DNA from: Acidovorax sp. FHTAMBA
Lineage (GTDB): Bacteria; Pseudomonadota; Gammaproteobacteria; Burkholderiales; Burkholderiaceae_C
NCBI RefSeq assembly: GCF_038958875.1
Contig: NZ_CP152407.1
Location: 503,501-567,500, forward strand
Length of the DNA stretch: 64,000 nucleotides
Reading direction: 5' to 3'
Position numbers and translations under genes: made by a program. Positions 25,681 through 32,740 of this stretch are shown piece by piece. Each line of letters starts with the position of its first letter. Positions within the stretch are counted from its first letter, which is position 1. Under the pieces are notes generated by a model. That model had not been told where the DNA came from. It was given only the letters and a program-made list of their open reading frames with translations, and searched no databases.

Positions 25681-26711
25681 CCTTGCAGGGCCTCCTGCAG
25701 ATGACGCTGTCGCGTTCCTAGACTGAGGCCATCTGGAAGTACCTCATATTTCGCGCGCAGGCTCAAGTGTTCAAGTTCTGCTCCGGGAGGCTCCCAGGGC
25801 CTGCGTTCGGCCAAGGCCACCGGGAGTGTATGTGTGCTTTCCGTACTAGCCTCTGTCGGTTCCAGTACGTACTGCATATCGCGCTGCGCACCTGTCACGA
25901 CCGGCCCTGCAGGTTTGGCCTCATGACTCACGTCTCTGAGCACGGGGCGGATGGTGAAACCCGCATCTGCCGCCTCATCCATTGTCCAGACATAGCCCGC
26001 CCCCGCATGGCTGGGGAGACGCAGGAGAAAGCGATCCGTTGCACGAGGCTCGATCACCACATCGCGATCAGAAGGGTCCAGGAGCCAGACATCGCCGCCG
26101 TTACGGGGCATCTCGATGGCACCGGCTAGAGTTGCTTCTTTCACTGCCCTAGGCTGCACCCTGTTCATGACTGTTGCCGCGTTAGGCGCCAGCCAATTGA
26201 ACTGTTTGAGCTGCCACACCATCGCTTGGTAGCTCACTCCAAGACGCAGCGAGAGTTGGTAGACGATCTCAGCATGTTGTAAATGGCTTCGCCCCCATCC
26301 TTTGCGCTGCATGACATGGAGCAGCAGCCAGCGCGGCATCAATAGCTTGAACGCAAACTCGTTGGCTGCCTGCTCGTGGGGCGCCGCCTTTTCGCCGTAC
26401 TCCAGGTGCTCATCCGCCGTGGTGTCATGCCCCAGGAAGTAGTGGCCCAGTTCGTGCGCGCAGGTGAGGTGCAGCAGGCCTACGGGGCGCCGTGAATTCA
26501 CCAGGATGCCCGGCATTCCGTTGGGCTGAAGAAATGCCCCGAGTAACTTTTCCAGAGGCCGCATCATCACTGGCACCCCACCAGCCTCGGCTATCGCCAC
26601 GGGATCAACACGCGTATATCCGTCTTCCTGAACGCGTCGCTTTGCTTGCGCACCGTCAAGAATCTCTGCGGCGCGCTTGGAAGCATCCAGAAGTTGATCG
26701 CGCAAACTCAT
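25677..26711 (-). CDS. ImmA/IrrE metallopeptidase fused to a chagasin-like inhibitor domain
   Basis: A 344-residue protein. Residues about 35-170 form an ImmA/IrrE (DUF955) zinc peptidase: HLTCAHELGHYFLGH has the HExxH, and Glu118 in EQAANEFAFKLLMP is the likely third ligand. Residues about 205-325 look like a chagasin (inhibitor family I42) domain: ATDRFLLRLPSHAGAGYVWT has the loop equivalent to NPTTGYxW, and AERRPWEPPG has the RPW loop. The next gene encodes a papain-like protease, the class that chagasins block, so this protein may hold the protease inactive until it is itself cut. The preceding gene is an XRE regulator, the usual ImmA substrate. Both neighbours overlap by 4 bases. Confidence 0.8.
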   Translation of the reverse strand: MSLRDQLLDASKRAAEILDGAQAKRRVQEDGYTRVDPVAIAEAGGVPVMMRPLEKLLGAFLQPNGMPGILVNSRRPVGLLHLTCAHELGHYFLGHDTTADEHLEYGEKAAPHEQAANEFAFKLLMPRWLLLHVMQRKGWGRSHLQHAEIVYQLSLRLGVSYQAMVWQLKQFNWLAPNAATVMNRVQPRAVKEATLAGAIEMPRNGGDVWLLDPSDRDVVIEPRATDRFLLRLPSHAGAGYVWTMDEAADAGFTIRPVLRDVSHEAKPAGPVVTGAQRDMQYVLEPTEASTESTHTLPVALAERRPWEPPGAELEHLSLRAKYEVLPDGLSLGTRQRHLQEALQG

Positions 26712-27073
26712 TTGCTGCTCCGTGAGCCTTTGTTGCTGGCGGATGTCCGCAGAAATTCTGCAAAACGCGCGACTTCTTCCAGGTCCTTGCTAGATAGTCC
26801 ATGTAGTGCTCGGGCGGCGAAGGCAACTTTTGTTTCTGCTGCAGGTGCTTCACCTCTCAGGAGATAGTCCACCGTTTTCCCGTACAAGCGGGCTAACTGC
26901 TCCAGTTCTAACGACTCGACCTTACGCACGCCCGACTCAATGTTACTGATGGCCGGGCGAGATAGATTTAGCGCGCTCGCCACTTCTTCTTGAGACAGTC
27001 CGAGATACTCGCGGGCCTCGCGCAGCCTGCTGGCCATCAGTGCCCGCTGTGTACTTTGATCGTCAGTGCTCAT
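26708..27073 (-). CDS. XRE-family regulator paired with ImmA/IrrE
   Basis: A 121-residue protein with a Cro/C1 HTH at residues 14-70: SRLREAREYLGLSQEEVASA then LNLSRPAISNIESGVRKVES. The C-terminal part (ARALHGLSSKDLEEVARFAE) is a helical linker of the kind cut by ImmA/IrrE proteases in ICEBs1 and phage systems. It overlaps both neighbours by 4 bases. It probably represses the operon from the promoter before the ACP-like gene, with release by ImmA-type cleavage; this is an inference from family behaviour. Confidence 0.82.
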   Translation of the reverse strand: MSTDDQSTQRALMASRLREAREYLGLSQEEVASALNLSRPAISNIESGVRKVESLELEQLARLYGKTVDYLLRGEAPAAETKVAFAARALHGLSSKDLEEVARFAEFLRTSASNKGSRSSK

Positions 27074-27351
27074 TTGCTGTGCTCCTTGACGTATTGGATG
27101 ACACGAGTACTCAAGTCATCCATGAATTGCTTCATGCTGTCGTAACCGCCGCGGCGAATAACTTCACCGGTGGGAAGTTCCATACCCACAATTTTCTCGA
27201 TATCGATCAATGCGGAGACAGCAGTCATGGAGTCCATGGCCGCGACCAATCCATCAATAGACGTGGACTCGGCATCCAAACCGAGAGACTCCTCCTCCCA
27301 GAATTTCTCAAGCGACTGTCGTATCTGGTCAACTGTGTCACTTTCGATCAT
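27070..27351 (-). CDS. Acyl-carrier-protein-like small protein
   Basis: A 93-residue acidic protein, first gene of the operon. The stretch LVAAMDSMTAVSALIDIEKI then VGMELP resembles an acyl carrier protein: a Ser (Ser41) in a DSM motif where ACPs carry DSL and the phosphopantetheine, followed by the helix and the IP/LP turn. The match is short, so the fold is likely and the modification uncertain. The start at 27351 is preferred because GGAG lies 7 bases upstream; longer in-frame starts at 27408 and 27570 lie in or before the promoter. The stop overlaps the XRE start by 4 bases. A free carrier protein next to regulators and a protease is unusual. Confidence 0.6.
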   Translation of the reverse strand: MIESDTVDQIRQSLEKFWEEESLGLDAESTSIDGLVAAMDSMTAVSALIDIEKIVGMELPTGEVIRRGGYDSMKQFMDDLSTRVIQYVKEHSK

Positions 27352-27394
27352 TTTGAGCTCCTGGAAGGTGTTCGTTATCCTCACACTGGTTGTA

Positions 27395-27422
27395 ATAATA
27401 TCGTACATACTGGATATGTCAA
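27395..27422 (-). promoter_or_regulatory. Sigma-70-type promoter of the ACP-XRE-ImmA-protease-TS operon
   Basis: On the minus strand a perfect -35 TTGACA (27422-27417) is followed after 16 bases by TATTAT (27400-27395). The operon's first start codon is about 44 bases downstream. The spacer contains GTATGTAC-like sequence that could be an operator for the operon's own XRE protein. Confidence 0.6.
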
Positions 27423-27756
27423 CAGTAGTGCAGTTTTGCGAGCTTTGATAGTCTGCACGCTTAACTTGTGGGTCTAAAGGGGCGAACTGCCGCAACTGGG
27501 GCCTCGACGCTGTGGTCAAAGATACCGCGGCAGCGCTGGTCCACCATTCCTGGGAACCCGAGACGCTCAAACCTCGGCTGCAGAGCGCAAGCGCCTAGAT
27601 GTCCGGCAAAGCTCGTCGTCGTAGGCGCACTGCGGGCTCTGTAGTTCCTCACTAGTCCTAAACTAGCTTTGAAGAGTCGCTCAATCCGACCGACACCCTG
27701 GTCGCGCGTGGCCAAGTGCTTTTGGCGGTCCACCGGCCCAGATAACGAGTTCCGGC
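27423..27756. other. Intergenic region upstream of the five-gene operon
   Basis: About 330 bases without a supported gene. Frames running through it belong to the 5' extension of the ACP-like gene and have no start signal. Nothing else is recognised. Confidence 0.4.
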
Positions 27757-28137
27757 ATGTATATCTATTTCACGAACGACCGCCCAGCCAGCGATGTGCT
27801 GGTGGAGCCAACCGTCGAATTGCATCACTGGCGCATTTTGAGGCGGGGCAGCGGCACCTTGCACATAGCGGCGCAAGTCGCTTCAGGATCGTTTCGAGTC
27901 ACCTCTTCATTGATCGGCATCGACCTCGCGCAGAGGACCGTCAGGACGGAATCAGGCCGAATCTATCGCCTGTGTACGCCACCAGAGGACGAGTCAAGTT
28001 TGCGCACAATGATGACCGTCAACGCGTCGCGTGACCTCGTGCACATATCTGACGACATAAGTGATGTGATCTGGGGCGCAGTCACATCTGGTGCCTGGCC
28101 AACGGGCATGAAAGGCCTCTTACCGCCATCTCCATAG
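27757..28137 (+). CDS. Hypothetical protein
   Basis: A 126-residue protein of unknown family. It begins MYIYFTNDRPASDVLVEPTV and contains a beta-rich middle (GTLHIAAQVASGSFRVTSSL) and a stretch RTVRTESGRIYRLCTPPEDE. No catalytic or membrane motif is apparent. It stands alone between two minus-strand operons. Codon use looks like its cargo neighbours. Confidence 0.5.
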   Translation: MYIYFTNDRPASDVLVEPTVELHHWRILRRGSGTLHIAAQVASGSFRVTSSLIGIDLAQRTVRTESGRIYRLCTPPEDESSLRTMMTVNASRDLVHISDDISDVIWGAVTSGAWPTGMKGLLPPSP

Positions 28138-28180
28138 ACCTTCGGTGAGTTCGTTGATGAGGTGCGGTCATGCTCTCCTT

Positions 28181-28453
28181 TCAGAACGGAATGTCATCGG
28201 GTTCCTGACCAGGGGCCGGGATCTTGGTCGCGGCTGGCTCTGAAGTTACGGTGGTCCCCGTCGTCGCCCCACCCAGGGCTTTCTCCAGCGCCTTCTCCAC
28301 CGCATCAATTCGCGTCTGGCAGACCTTGTAGGCCGCCACAGATTCCTCCACGATGCTCAGCAGGTCATCAATGTTGGGTTCTGTCTGTTTTCGCAGAGTC
28401 TGGGCATGTCGCTGCAGTACTCCGTACGATTCTTTGAAAGTGTTGTCGCTCAT
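28181..28453 (-). CDS. xseB: Exodeoxyribonuclease VII small subunit-like protein (XseB)
   Basis: A 90-residue protein with the helical pattern of XseB: FKESYGVLQRHAQTLRKQTE then PNIDDLLSIVEESVAAYKVC, followed by a Pro/Thr-rich tail not typical of chromosomal XseB. It overlaps the end of the XseA gene by 4 bases. XseB subunits wrap the helical arms of XseA, and the complex degrades single-stranded DNA. The assignment rests on position as well as on the helical pattern. Confidence 0.7.
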   Translation of the reverse strand: MSDNTFKESYGVLQRHAQTLRKQTEPNIDDLLSIVEESVAAYKVCQTRIDAVEKALEKALGGATTGTTVTSEPAATKIPAPGQEPDDIPF

Positions 28454-30174
28454 GGCTTGCTGTCCTGGGTGAGCTCTGCGGCCCGTATTCCGTCTCTGAA
28501 CTGGATGGTGATATGAGTCTCGGCGCTGTTCGCACTGGTAATGGCCTTGCCAGAAGCATCGCGCGCTAGCACGAATCCCCGACTCAATGTCTTGTCCGGC
28601 CCTTGCCCGGCGATCTCGCGCATTAGAGCCTGGGTGTCTGTCCTTGCGTCCGCGAGGACCTTGCGTGCTTGGGAGACTAGGTCTTCGAAGTTGTGGGCGG
28701 TGCTGTCCTTGACGTAACGCACATCGGCTGCAGCTCCGTGGATCACAATGTCCTTGTGGGCTTGGACTTGGTTGCGGGCGACCTGAAGTATCTGCTTGGA
28801 CTCAGCACGGATCTCGGAGAGCAGGGCCGGAACCTCGCTGCGTGCTGTGCTCAGTTGCTGCGCTGCCAGGCGACGCACTTCGTAGAGGTGAGTTGTAGCC
28901 TGCTCTGCCGCCGCATGAAGGGCCTGAGCTGAATTCAAGCGGGTCTGGGCCAACAGTTCCGACGCCCGCTGGCGGCTGCGGGCAATCTCCTGGCGTGCAC
29001 CGGCTTCTATGGCAGTGAAGTGTTCAACAACGGTGGGCCGGGCTCCGCCCACCGTACGGGTGACCTCCTGGATGATTTCTGCGTACAGACCCTTGGCTTC
29101 CTGGACCCGTTGCAGGATCAGTCGCTCGATACCGGCAATCACCTTGGAGGGCGTGTCAAAGCGAATGTTGGCGACCTCATCCAGTACGCTGTTGTCCCGT
29201 TCATGCCCAATGCCTGTCAGGACCGGCACATCGGTCTCACAGATGGTACGCACCAGCGCGTAGTCATTGAGCCAGGCCATGTCATTGATGGCCCCGCCAC
29301 CCCGGATGATCGCCACGGCATCGGGGAGACCGCCAGCCTCCCGCATGCGCTCTACGGCACCTAGCAGTTCCAATCGAATCTGAGCCGCGGCACCGTCCCC
29401 TTGGAAGCGACTGTGCACATAGACGAACCGGCAGATGCTCAGGCCTTCCAGCCTTCGTGCCTCCGCCTGGAAATCCCCTAGCCCAGCGCCACCCTCCGGA
29501 GCAACCACCAGGACCAAGTTGTAGTCCCAAGGAGTCGGCAACTGTCGGTTGAGATCGAACAGTCCTTCGAGTTGGAGGCGTTCACGGATCTCACGCTTAC
29601 GCGCCTCAAGATCGCCGAGGGTGTAGTTCGGGTCAATGGCATCTACTTCCAGGCTGAAGCCGTGCTGGGGTTTGAACACCGGTCGCGCCCGAACAAGCAG
29701 CTTGATCCCAGGCCCGACCTGAGCTCCGGTAGCGGCCTCAAACTGGGGCAGTATTCGGCTCGCAGTGCTCGACCAGATAATGGCAGTGGCCTTGGCGGTG
29801 ATCACCCCGGATGTATCCCGCTCGGAGACCTCCAAGTACACATGGCCACCGCGCACCCGCGTGTCCACCACCTCCACTAGGACCCACACTCCTGACTTGA
29901 AGGCTTGGGCCACTGCCGTCGAGACCCCCTGCAGCAGCTGGGACAGCGGCATCCCCCGCTGGCTCAATGAGACCGGGGCTGTAGCGGGGGGCGGCACCAC
30001 AAGCGAGGATGAAGGTGTAGGGGCTGAATGGTCAGCTGGCAGCCACTGGGCAAAAGGGGCCAGTTCACGACCTTGGGGCACATACCACTGGCGGCGACTG
30101 GGATCCCACCGGGCGCCCAGGGCTTTGACGCGATCTTTATCGGCGAAGGAGGAGACGAGATAGGTGCCGCTCAT
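28450..30174 (-). CDS. xseA: Exodeoxyribonuclease VII large subunit (XseA) with N-terminal DUF5710-like domain
   Basis: A 574-residue protein. Residues 2-45 (DKDRVKALGARWDPSRRQWY) form a DUF5710-type module, often attached to mobile-element proteins. Residues about 75-180 are the OB-fold (VLVEVVDTRVRGGHVYLEVS). The catalytic domain follows, with PDAVAIIRGGGAINDMAWLN and VPVLTGIGHERDNSVLDEVA, the XseA signature positions, including the GHERD sequence. A long helical region and the terminal LSRGFVLARDASGKAITSAN, typical of XseA, complete it. The start at 30174 overlaps the zinc-ribbon gene stop by 4 bases. This is an accessory copy; a housekeeping xseA is expected elsewhere. It probably processes ssDNA during transfer or defence. 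Confidence 0.88.
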   Translation of the reverse strand: MSGTYLVSSFADKDRVKALGARWDPSRRQWYVPQGRELAPFAQWLPADHSAPTPSSSLVVPPPATAPVSLSQRGMPLSQLLQGVSTAVAQAFKSGVWVLVEVVDTRVRGGHVYLEVSERDTSGVITAKATAIIWSSTASRILPQFEAATGAQVGPGIKLLVRARPVFKPQHGFSLEVDAIDPNYTLGDLEARKREIRERLQLEGLFDLNRQLPTPWDYNLVLVVAPEGGAGLGDFQAEARRLEGLSICRFVYVHSRFQGDGAAAQIRLELLGAVERMREAGGLPDAVAIIRGGGAINDMAWLNDYALVRTICETDVPVLTGIGHERDNSVLDEVANIRFDTPSKVIAGIERLILQRVQEAKGLYAEIIQEVTRTVGGARPTVVEHFTAIEAGARQEIARSRQRASELLAQTRLNSAQALHAAAEQATTHLYEVRRLAAQQLSTARSEVPALLSEIRAESKQILQVARNQVQAHKDIVIHGAAADVRYVKDSTAHNFEDLVSQARKVLADARTDTQALMREIAGQGPDKTLSRGFVLARDASGKAITSANSAETHITIQFRDGIRAAELTQDSKP

Positions 30175-30401
30175 TGGTTGGAAGAAGCAGGCGCAGAGAT
30201 CTCTCGCGCGCCCGTACGCCAGGATGCCAAGTCTTTGAACTCGCGCGAGCAGCCAGAGCACACCAGTCGGTCGGCATATCTCATCGCTCCAGCGGCATCG
30301 CGTTCGACCACCCGACGGTAGCTCGTGGCTCCACAGAGGCCGCAGCGGTTCAACTGAATTGGTTGGGCGGAGGGCATCGGCAATAGGGGTTGGCTTGCCA
30401 C
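30171..30401 (-). CDS. Small zinc-ribbon protein upstream of xseA
   Basis: A 76-residue protein with two CxxC pairs, NRCGLCGATSYRRV and LVCSGCSREFKDL, spaced about 25 residues apart as in a zinc ribbon. It overlaps xseA by 4 bases, so it is the first gene of a three-gene operon. It may bind DNA or the exonuclease. The precise role is unknown. Confidence 0.6.
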   Translation of the reverse strand: MASQPLLPMPSAQPIQLNRCGLCGATSYRRVVERDAAGAMRYADRLVCSGCSREFKDLASWRTGAREISAPASSNQ

Positions 30402-30799
30402 GGGCAGTTGCCCGTGGCTGCAGTCAAAGAATTGTGCAATAAAGGCGCGCCGTCAGGTTGAGCTTGCGTGGTTAAGCGAATCACAGGCTGGTGCAGGAGT
30501 TGATGCGGAAGAGGAAACCGCTTGGCGGTGCGCGTTCGTGTGTCCGGACTTCTGTTCAATCAGCAATTGAACAGTTTTGCGGTCAACTTCGCGTGCTGCA
30601 GGCCGGGATTCCAATGATGCCTGGAAGTAACTTAACTATAGATTCGACTATCAATCTATAGTTAAGTTGTGTATTTTGGCCCGCCGTGGGTCACTGGGCA
30701 GCATTGTCAGAAACCGCTTCAGGAAAACATCCTGGTTTTTTTCGGTGCAGTGTTGACTACACTAGATCGGGAACAACAGGAACTTGGGCGCAAGTTGGC
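30402..30799. other. Non-coding region between the exonuclease operon and the HAD gene
   Basis: About 400 bases without a supported gene. Its main feature is a perfect AT-rich palindrome at 30629-30668. The promoter of the minus-strand zinc-ribbon/xseA/xseB operon should be near 30402-30500. Confidence 0.5.
30629..30668. repeat. Perfect 16-bp inverted repeat, AT-rich
   Basis: AACTTAACTATAGATT (30629-30644) and AATCTATAGTTAAGTT (30653-30668) are exact inverse complements with the loop cgactatc. It could be an operator, a recombination site or a small-RNA terminator stem; there is no T-run after it. Its low GC stands out from surrounding sequence. Confidence 0.75.
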
Positions 30800-31249
30800 T
30801 TACAAGTTGCGCAATCGCTCGATCAGTTCATCGGCTCTAGCTGTGGTTATGCCGGTCTTGCCATCCACGAGAAACAAGGAGCGATTGAATGGTCGGAAAA
30901 GCCATGCGCGGTCGTCCAAAGCCAGCCATGGAAAGATAGCGCGGTCATTCCTACGCAACCATGCGTAGCACTCCGCTTCGCGCTCATAGCTCAGCAGTGA
31001 ACTGGGGACGTCTGCGAGACTGCTAAATTTCCCCGTAGTGCCAACAATTCGGTGCGCCATGTTCGGCGAGAAACGTGAACGCAAGCCATGGAATGGCACA
31101 GTGAGGCGCCAAGTGCTTGTGATCACGACCTCGCAATCAGGTACTTTATGCAACACCTTCTCAAACACAGGTAGACAACAAAAGTGCCGTGAATCGTGGC
31201 AATGCTCGGGGTGCAAGACTCCATCGATATCCAAAAACAATGTGCGCAA
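30800..31249 (-). CDS. HAD-like hydrolase (Swiss-army-knife RNA-repair type)
   Basis: A 149-residue HAD-superfamily protein. Motif I is LFLDIDGVLHPEH (the nucleophile Asp and general acid Asp), motif II-like is CEVVITSTWRLTV, and a late acidic pair is WLALDDRAWLF. The size and the DGVLHP form fit the small HAD domains called HAD-SAK, associated with RNA repair. It is 77 bases downstream of an unknown minus-strand gene and probably co-transcribed. The substrate is not known. Confidence 0.75.
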   Translation of the reverse strand: MRTLFLDIDGVLHPEHCHDSRHFCCLPVFEKVLHKVPDCEVVITSTWRLTVPFHGLRSRFSPNMAHRIVGTTGKFSSLADVPSSLLSYEREAECYAWLRRNDRAIFPWLALDDRAWLFRPFNRSLFLVDGKTGITTARADELIERLRNL

Positions 31250-31326
31250 CGGGGATCCCTATCGTCCTGGATGTTGGTGGGGCTGCTTAAGGGATCGACC
31301 TCCACAACACGATCAAATGCTCTCCT

Positions 31327-31833
31327 TTACCTCAGTGGAACAACTCCGGCTCGATTCATAGACGGCATCTGTAGCACACGGCTTTCTCGAACACCCGAGG
31401 TGAAGGGCTCGACGGGGAACTCAACAAGGCATGCCCGCCGTCCCAGTTCGGCCAGCGGAGTATCGAATTGCGAATGTGCGTAGTGTTTGCCAGCAGCCGT
31501 CTCATAAACCAGAGCCTTGTAGCGCGGTGACTCCGGCTCTTCTGCCTCCCAAATGGTGGCAAGTTCATCAAGCATCCAAACCCCAGTCTTGTTCATCTCG
31601 CCTGGTGTCATGACCCGGGCAGATGAAACGTAGTGCTCATGCACGGTGCAGAAATTCACCAACTCAGTGACATCGTGAACCGAGCTGAGCATGCAAGTCG
31701 TTCGACCATTAAATACTGGGGCAGTCAATTCCACTAGGACGTACAACGTACGGTCTTCCAATGTACTGACTGGAATCGGCAGACCCTGACTACTTTCGAT
31801 GGCGCCCTTCACCGAGGCATAAACGGAAATCAT
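31327..31833 (-). CDS. Hypothetical protein
   Basis: A 168-residue protein that starts MISVYASVKGAIESSQGLPI and contains LYVLVELTAPVFNGRTTCML and LVYETAAGKHYAHSQFDTPL. I do not recognise a family. It is divergent from a small XRE gene (66 bases between starts) that may regulate it, and upstream of the HAD gene on the same strand. Confidence 0.6.
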   Translation of the reverse strand: MISVYASVKGAIESSQGLPIPVSTLEDRTLYVLVELTAPVFNGRTTCMLSSVHDVTELVNFCTVHEHYVSSARVMTPGEMNKTGVWMLDELATIWEAEEPESPRYKALVYETAAGKHYAHSQFDTPLAELGRRACLVEFPVEPFTSGVRESRVLQMPSMNRAGVVPLR

Positions 31834-31899
31834 TGGAAAACTATCAAATGAACACTATAGATTGTAGTCCTATGGTATTCGTTTGACGGTAATTGGGAG

Positions 31900-32202
31900 A
31901 TGCCCTCCCGACGCATTCCTTCAAACCACCTGCCAAAAGTGCTCAGGTTGGTTCGTACTGCGCGGGGGCTTACACAAGAGGACTTTGGTGTTGTCTCCAG
32001 CCGCACATACATGAGCGGGCTGGAGAGGGGAATCAAGAATCCCACCTTGAAGAAAGTCGATGAGATTGCTTCCGTGATGGAGGTGCATCCACTCACTCTC
32101 TTGACTCTGGCCTATGCGGAGTCCACCGAGCTAAAAGATGTGCGTGAACTCCTCCAAGTGGTTCAGCAGCAGGTGGTGGATCTTCGAAAACAAGGCGTTT
32201 AG
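31900..32202 (+). CDS. XRE-family transcriptional regulator
   Basis: A 100-residue protein with an HTH near the N-terminus: PKVLRLVRTARGLTQEDFGV then SSRTYMSGLERGIKNPTLKK. The C-terminal helix (ELLQVVQQQVVDLRKQGV) could mediate dimers. The ATG at 31900 has GGGAG immediately adjacent and no properly spaced ribosome binding site, so the message may be leaderless. It probably controls itself and the divergent gene at 31833. It is the last gene before the right border of the island. Confidence 0.78.
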   Translation: MPSRRIPSNHLPKVLRLVRTARGLTQEDFGVVSSRTYMSGLERGIKNPTLKKVDEIASVMEVHPLTLLTLAYAESTELKDVRELLQVVQQQVVDLRKQGV

Positions 32203-32267
32203 AGGGCCCGCAACGGCCGGTGCGTAAATTCAGTCCGTGACCGGCATGCCCTCTGACACGGTGCCAC

Positions 32268-32304
32268 TTATCCACAATCGGCGAGCCGCGGGTAGTTATC
32301 CACA
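32268..32304 (+). promoter_or_regulatory. Two perfect DnaA-box sequences near the island's right end
   Basis: TTATCCACA occurs at 32268-32276 and again at 32296-32304, in the same orientation and 28 bases apart. This is the strict DnaA-box consensus. Two copies so close are unlikely by chance in GC-rich DNA. No replication gene is nearby. Confidence 0.65.
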
Positions 32305-32340
32305 ACAACTGCGTTGATATCAAGCTGGTTCGAGAGTGTG

Positions 32341-32384
32341 AAATTACCTTGCACACATCGCTAAAAAAGTGCTTGACTACATTT
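32341..32384. other. AT-rich right end and attR junction of the GInt
   Basis: The stretch contains ctaaaaaagtgcttgactac followed by attt, after which comM resumes (aatgcgcttgttgtg). GInts end in a short AT-rich 3' segment with an imperfect copy of the att repeat; here ttgac at 32373-32377 corresponds to ttgac at 3065-3069 on the left. Confidence 0.6.
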
Positions 32385-32582
32385 AATGCGCTTGTTGTGC
32401 GGGAACTCCAGTCCTGCGTTCTGCAGCGCAGAGCGCACGCGCTCGCGCGCCTCTTTCACCTCCACCTCGGCCAGGCCCACCAGCGTGAAGCTCGGCAGAC
32501 CATTGGCCAGATGCACTTCCACGGTGACGGAAGGCGCCTGCAGCCCCAGAAGGGCGCGGCTTTGCACCAAAGCAAGACTCAT
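32385..32582 (-). pseudogene. comM: comM N-terminal fragment (first 66 codons)
   Basis: It encodes MSLALVQSRALLGLQAPSVT and on to GLEFPHNKRI, the ComM N-terminus. After codon 66 the frame enters island DNA and stops within eight codons. The rest of the gene is at 1726-3072. The comM promoter should be just to the right, in the gap before the torF gene, so transcription may run into the island's right end. Confidence 0.92.
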
Positions 32583-32740
32583 GAAGCGGTTTCTCCCCAG
32601 ATGGGTGCGTTTTATGGTTTTTTGACACCGCGTGCCGGACAGGCGCACCAGCAAGGTGCGGCAGAACCGGGCGCGCACCGCCACTGTAGCGGGGTTCGCT
32701 GTAACGCAACGCAACGGGGAGCGGGCCATGCACCGGCGCG

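Larger units (their letters stand above)
3073..32384 (+). mobile_element. GInt-type genomic island integrated in comM
   Basis: A 29.3-kb insertion separates codons 66 and 67 of comM. It has the tripartite plan known for GInts: a four-gene ginABCD operon starting within 100 bases of one border, a cargo region, and a short AT-richer stretch at the far border. Borders carry short imperfect direct repeats. The recombinase genes are visibly lower in GC than the flanking backbone. The cargo consists mainly of defence-like modules plus XRE regulators, an exonuclease VII pair and small unknown genes. No conjugation, phage structural or replication-initiator gene was seen, so transfer would depend on other elements or transformation. 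The element class is recognised from gene order, sizes and recombinase motifs; the borders come from the comM reading frame. Confidence 0.85.

Noticed and set aside
3073..32384. Island as a prophage or ICE
   Set aside because: No capsid, terminase, portal, relaxase or type IV secretion genes are present; the recombination genes are of GInt type.
3073..32384. Island as an AbaR/Tn7-like comM transposon
   Set aside because: No tniA/tniB-like transposase or ATPase genes are seen; three tyrosine-recombinase-like genes sit at the end instead.
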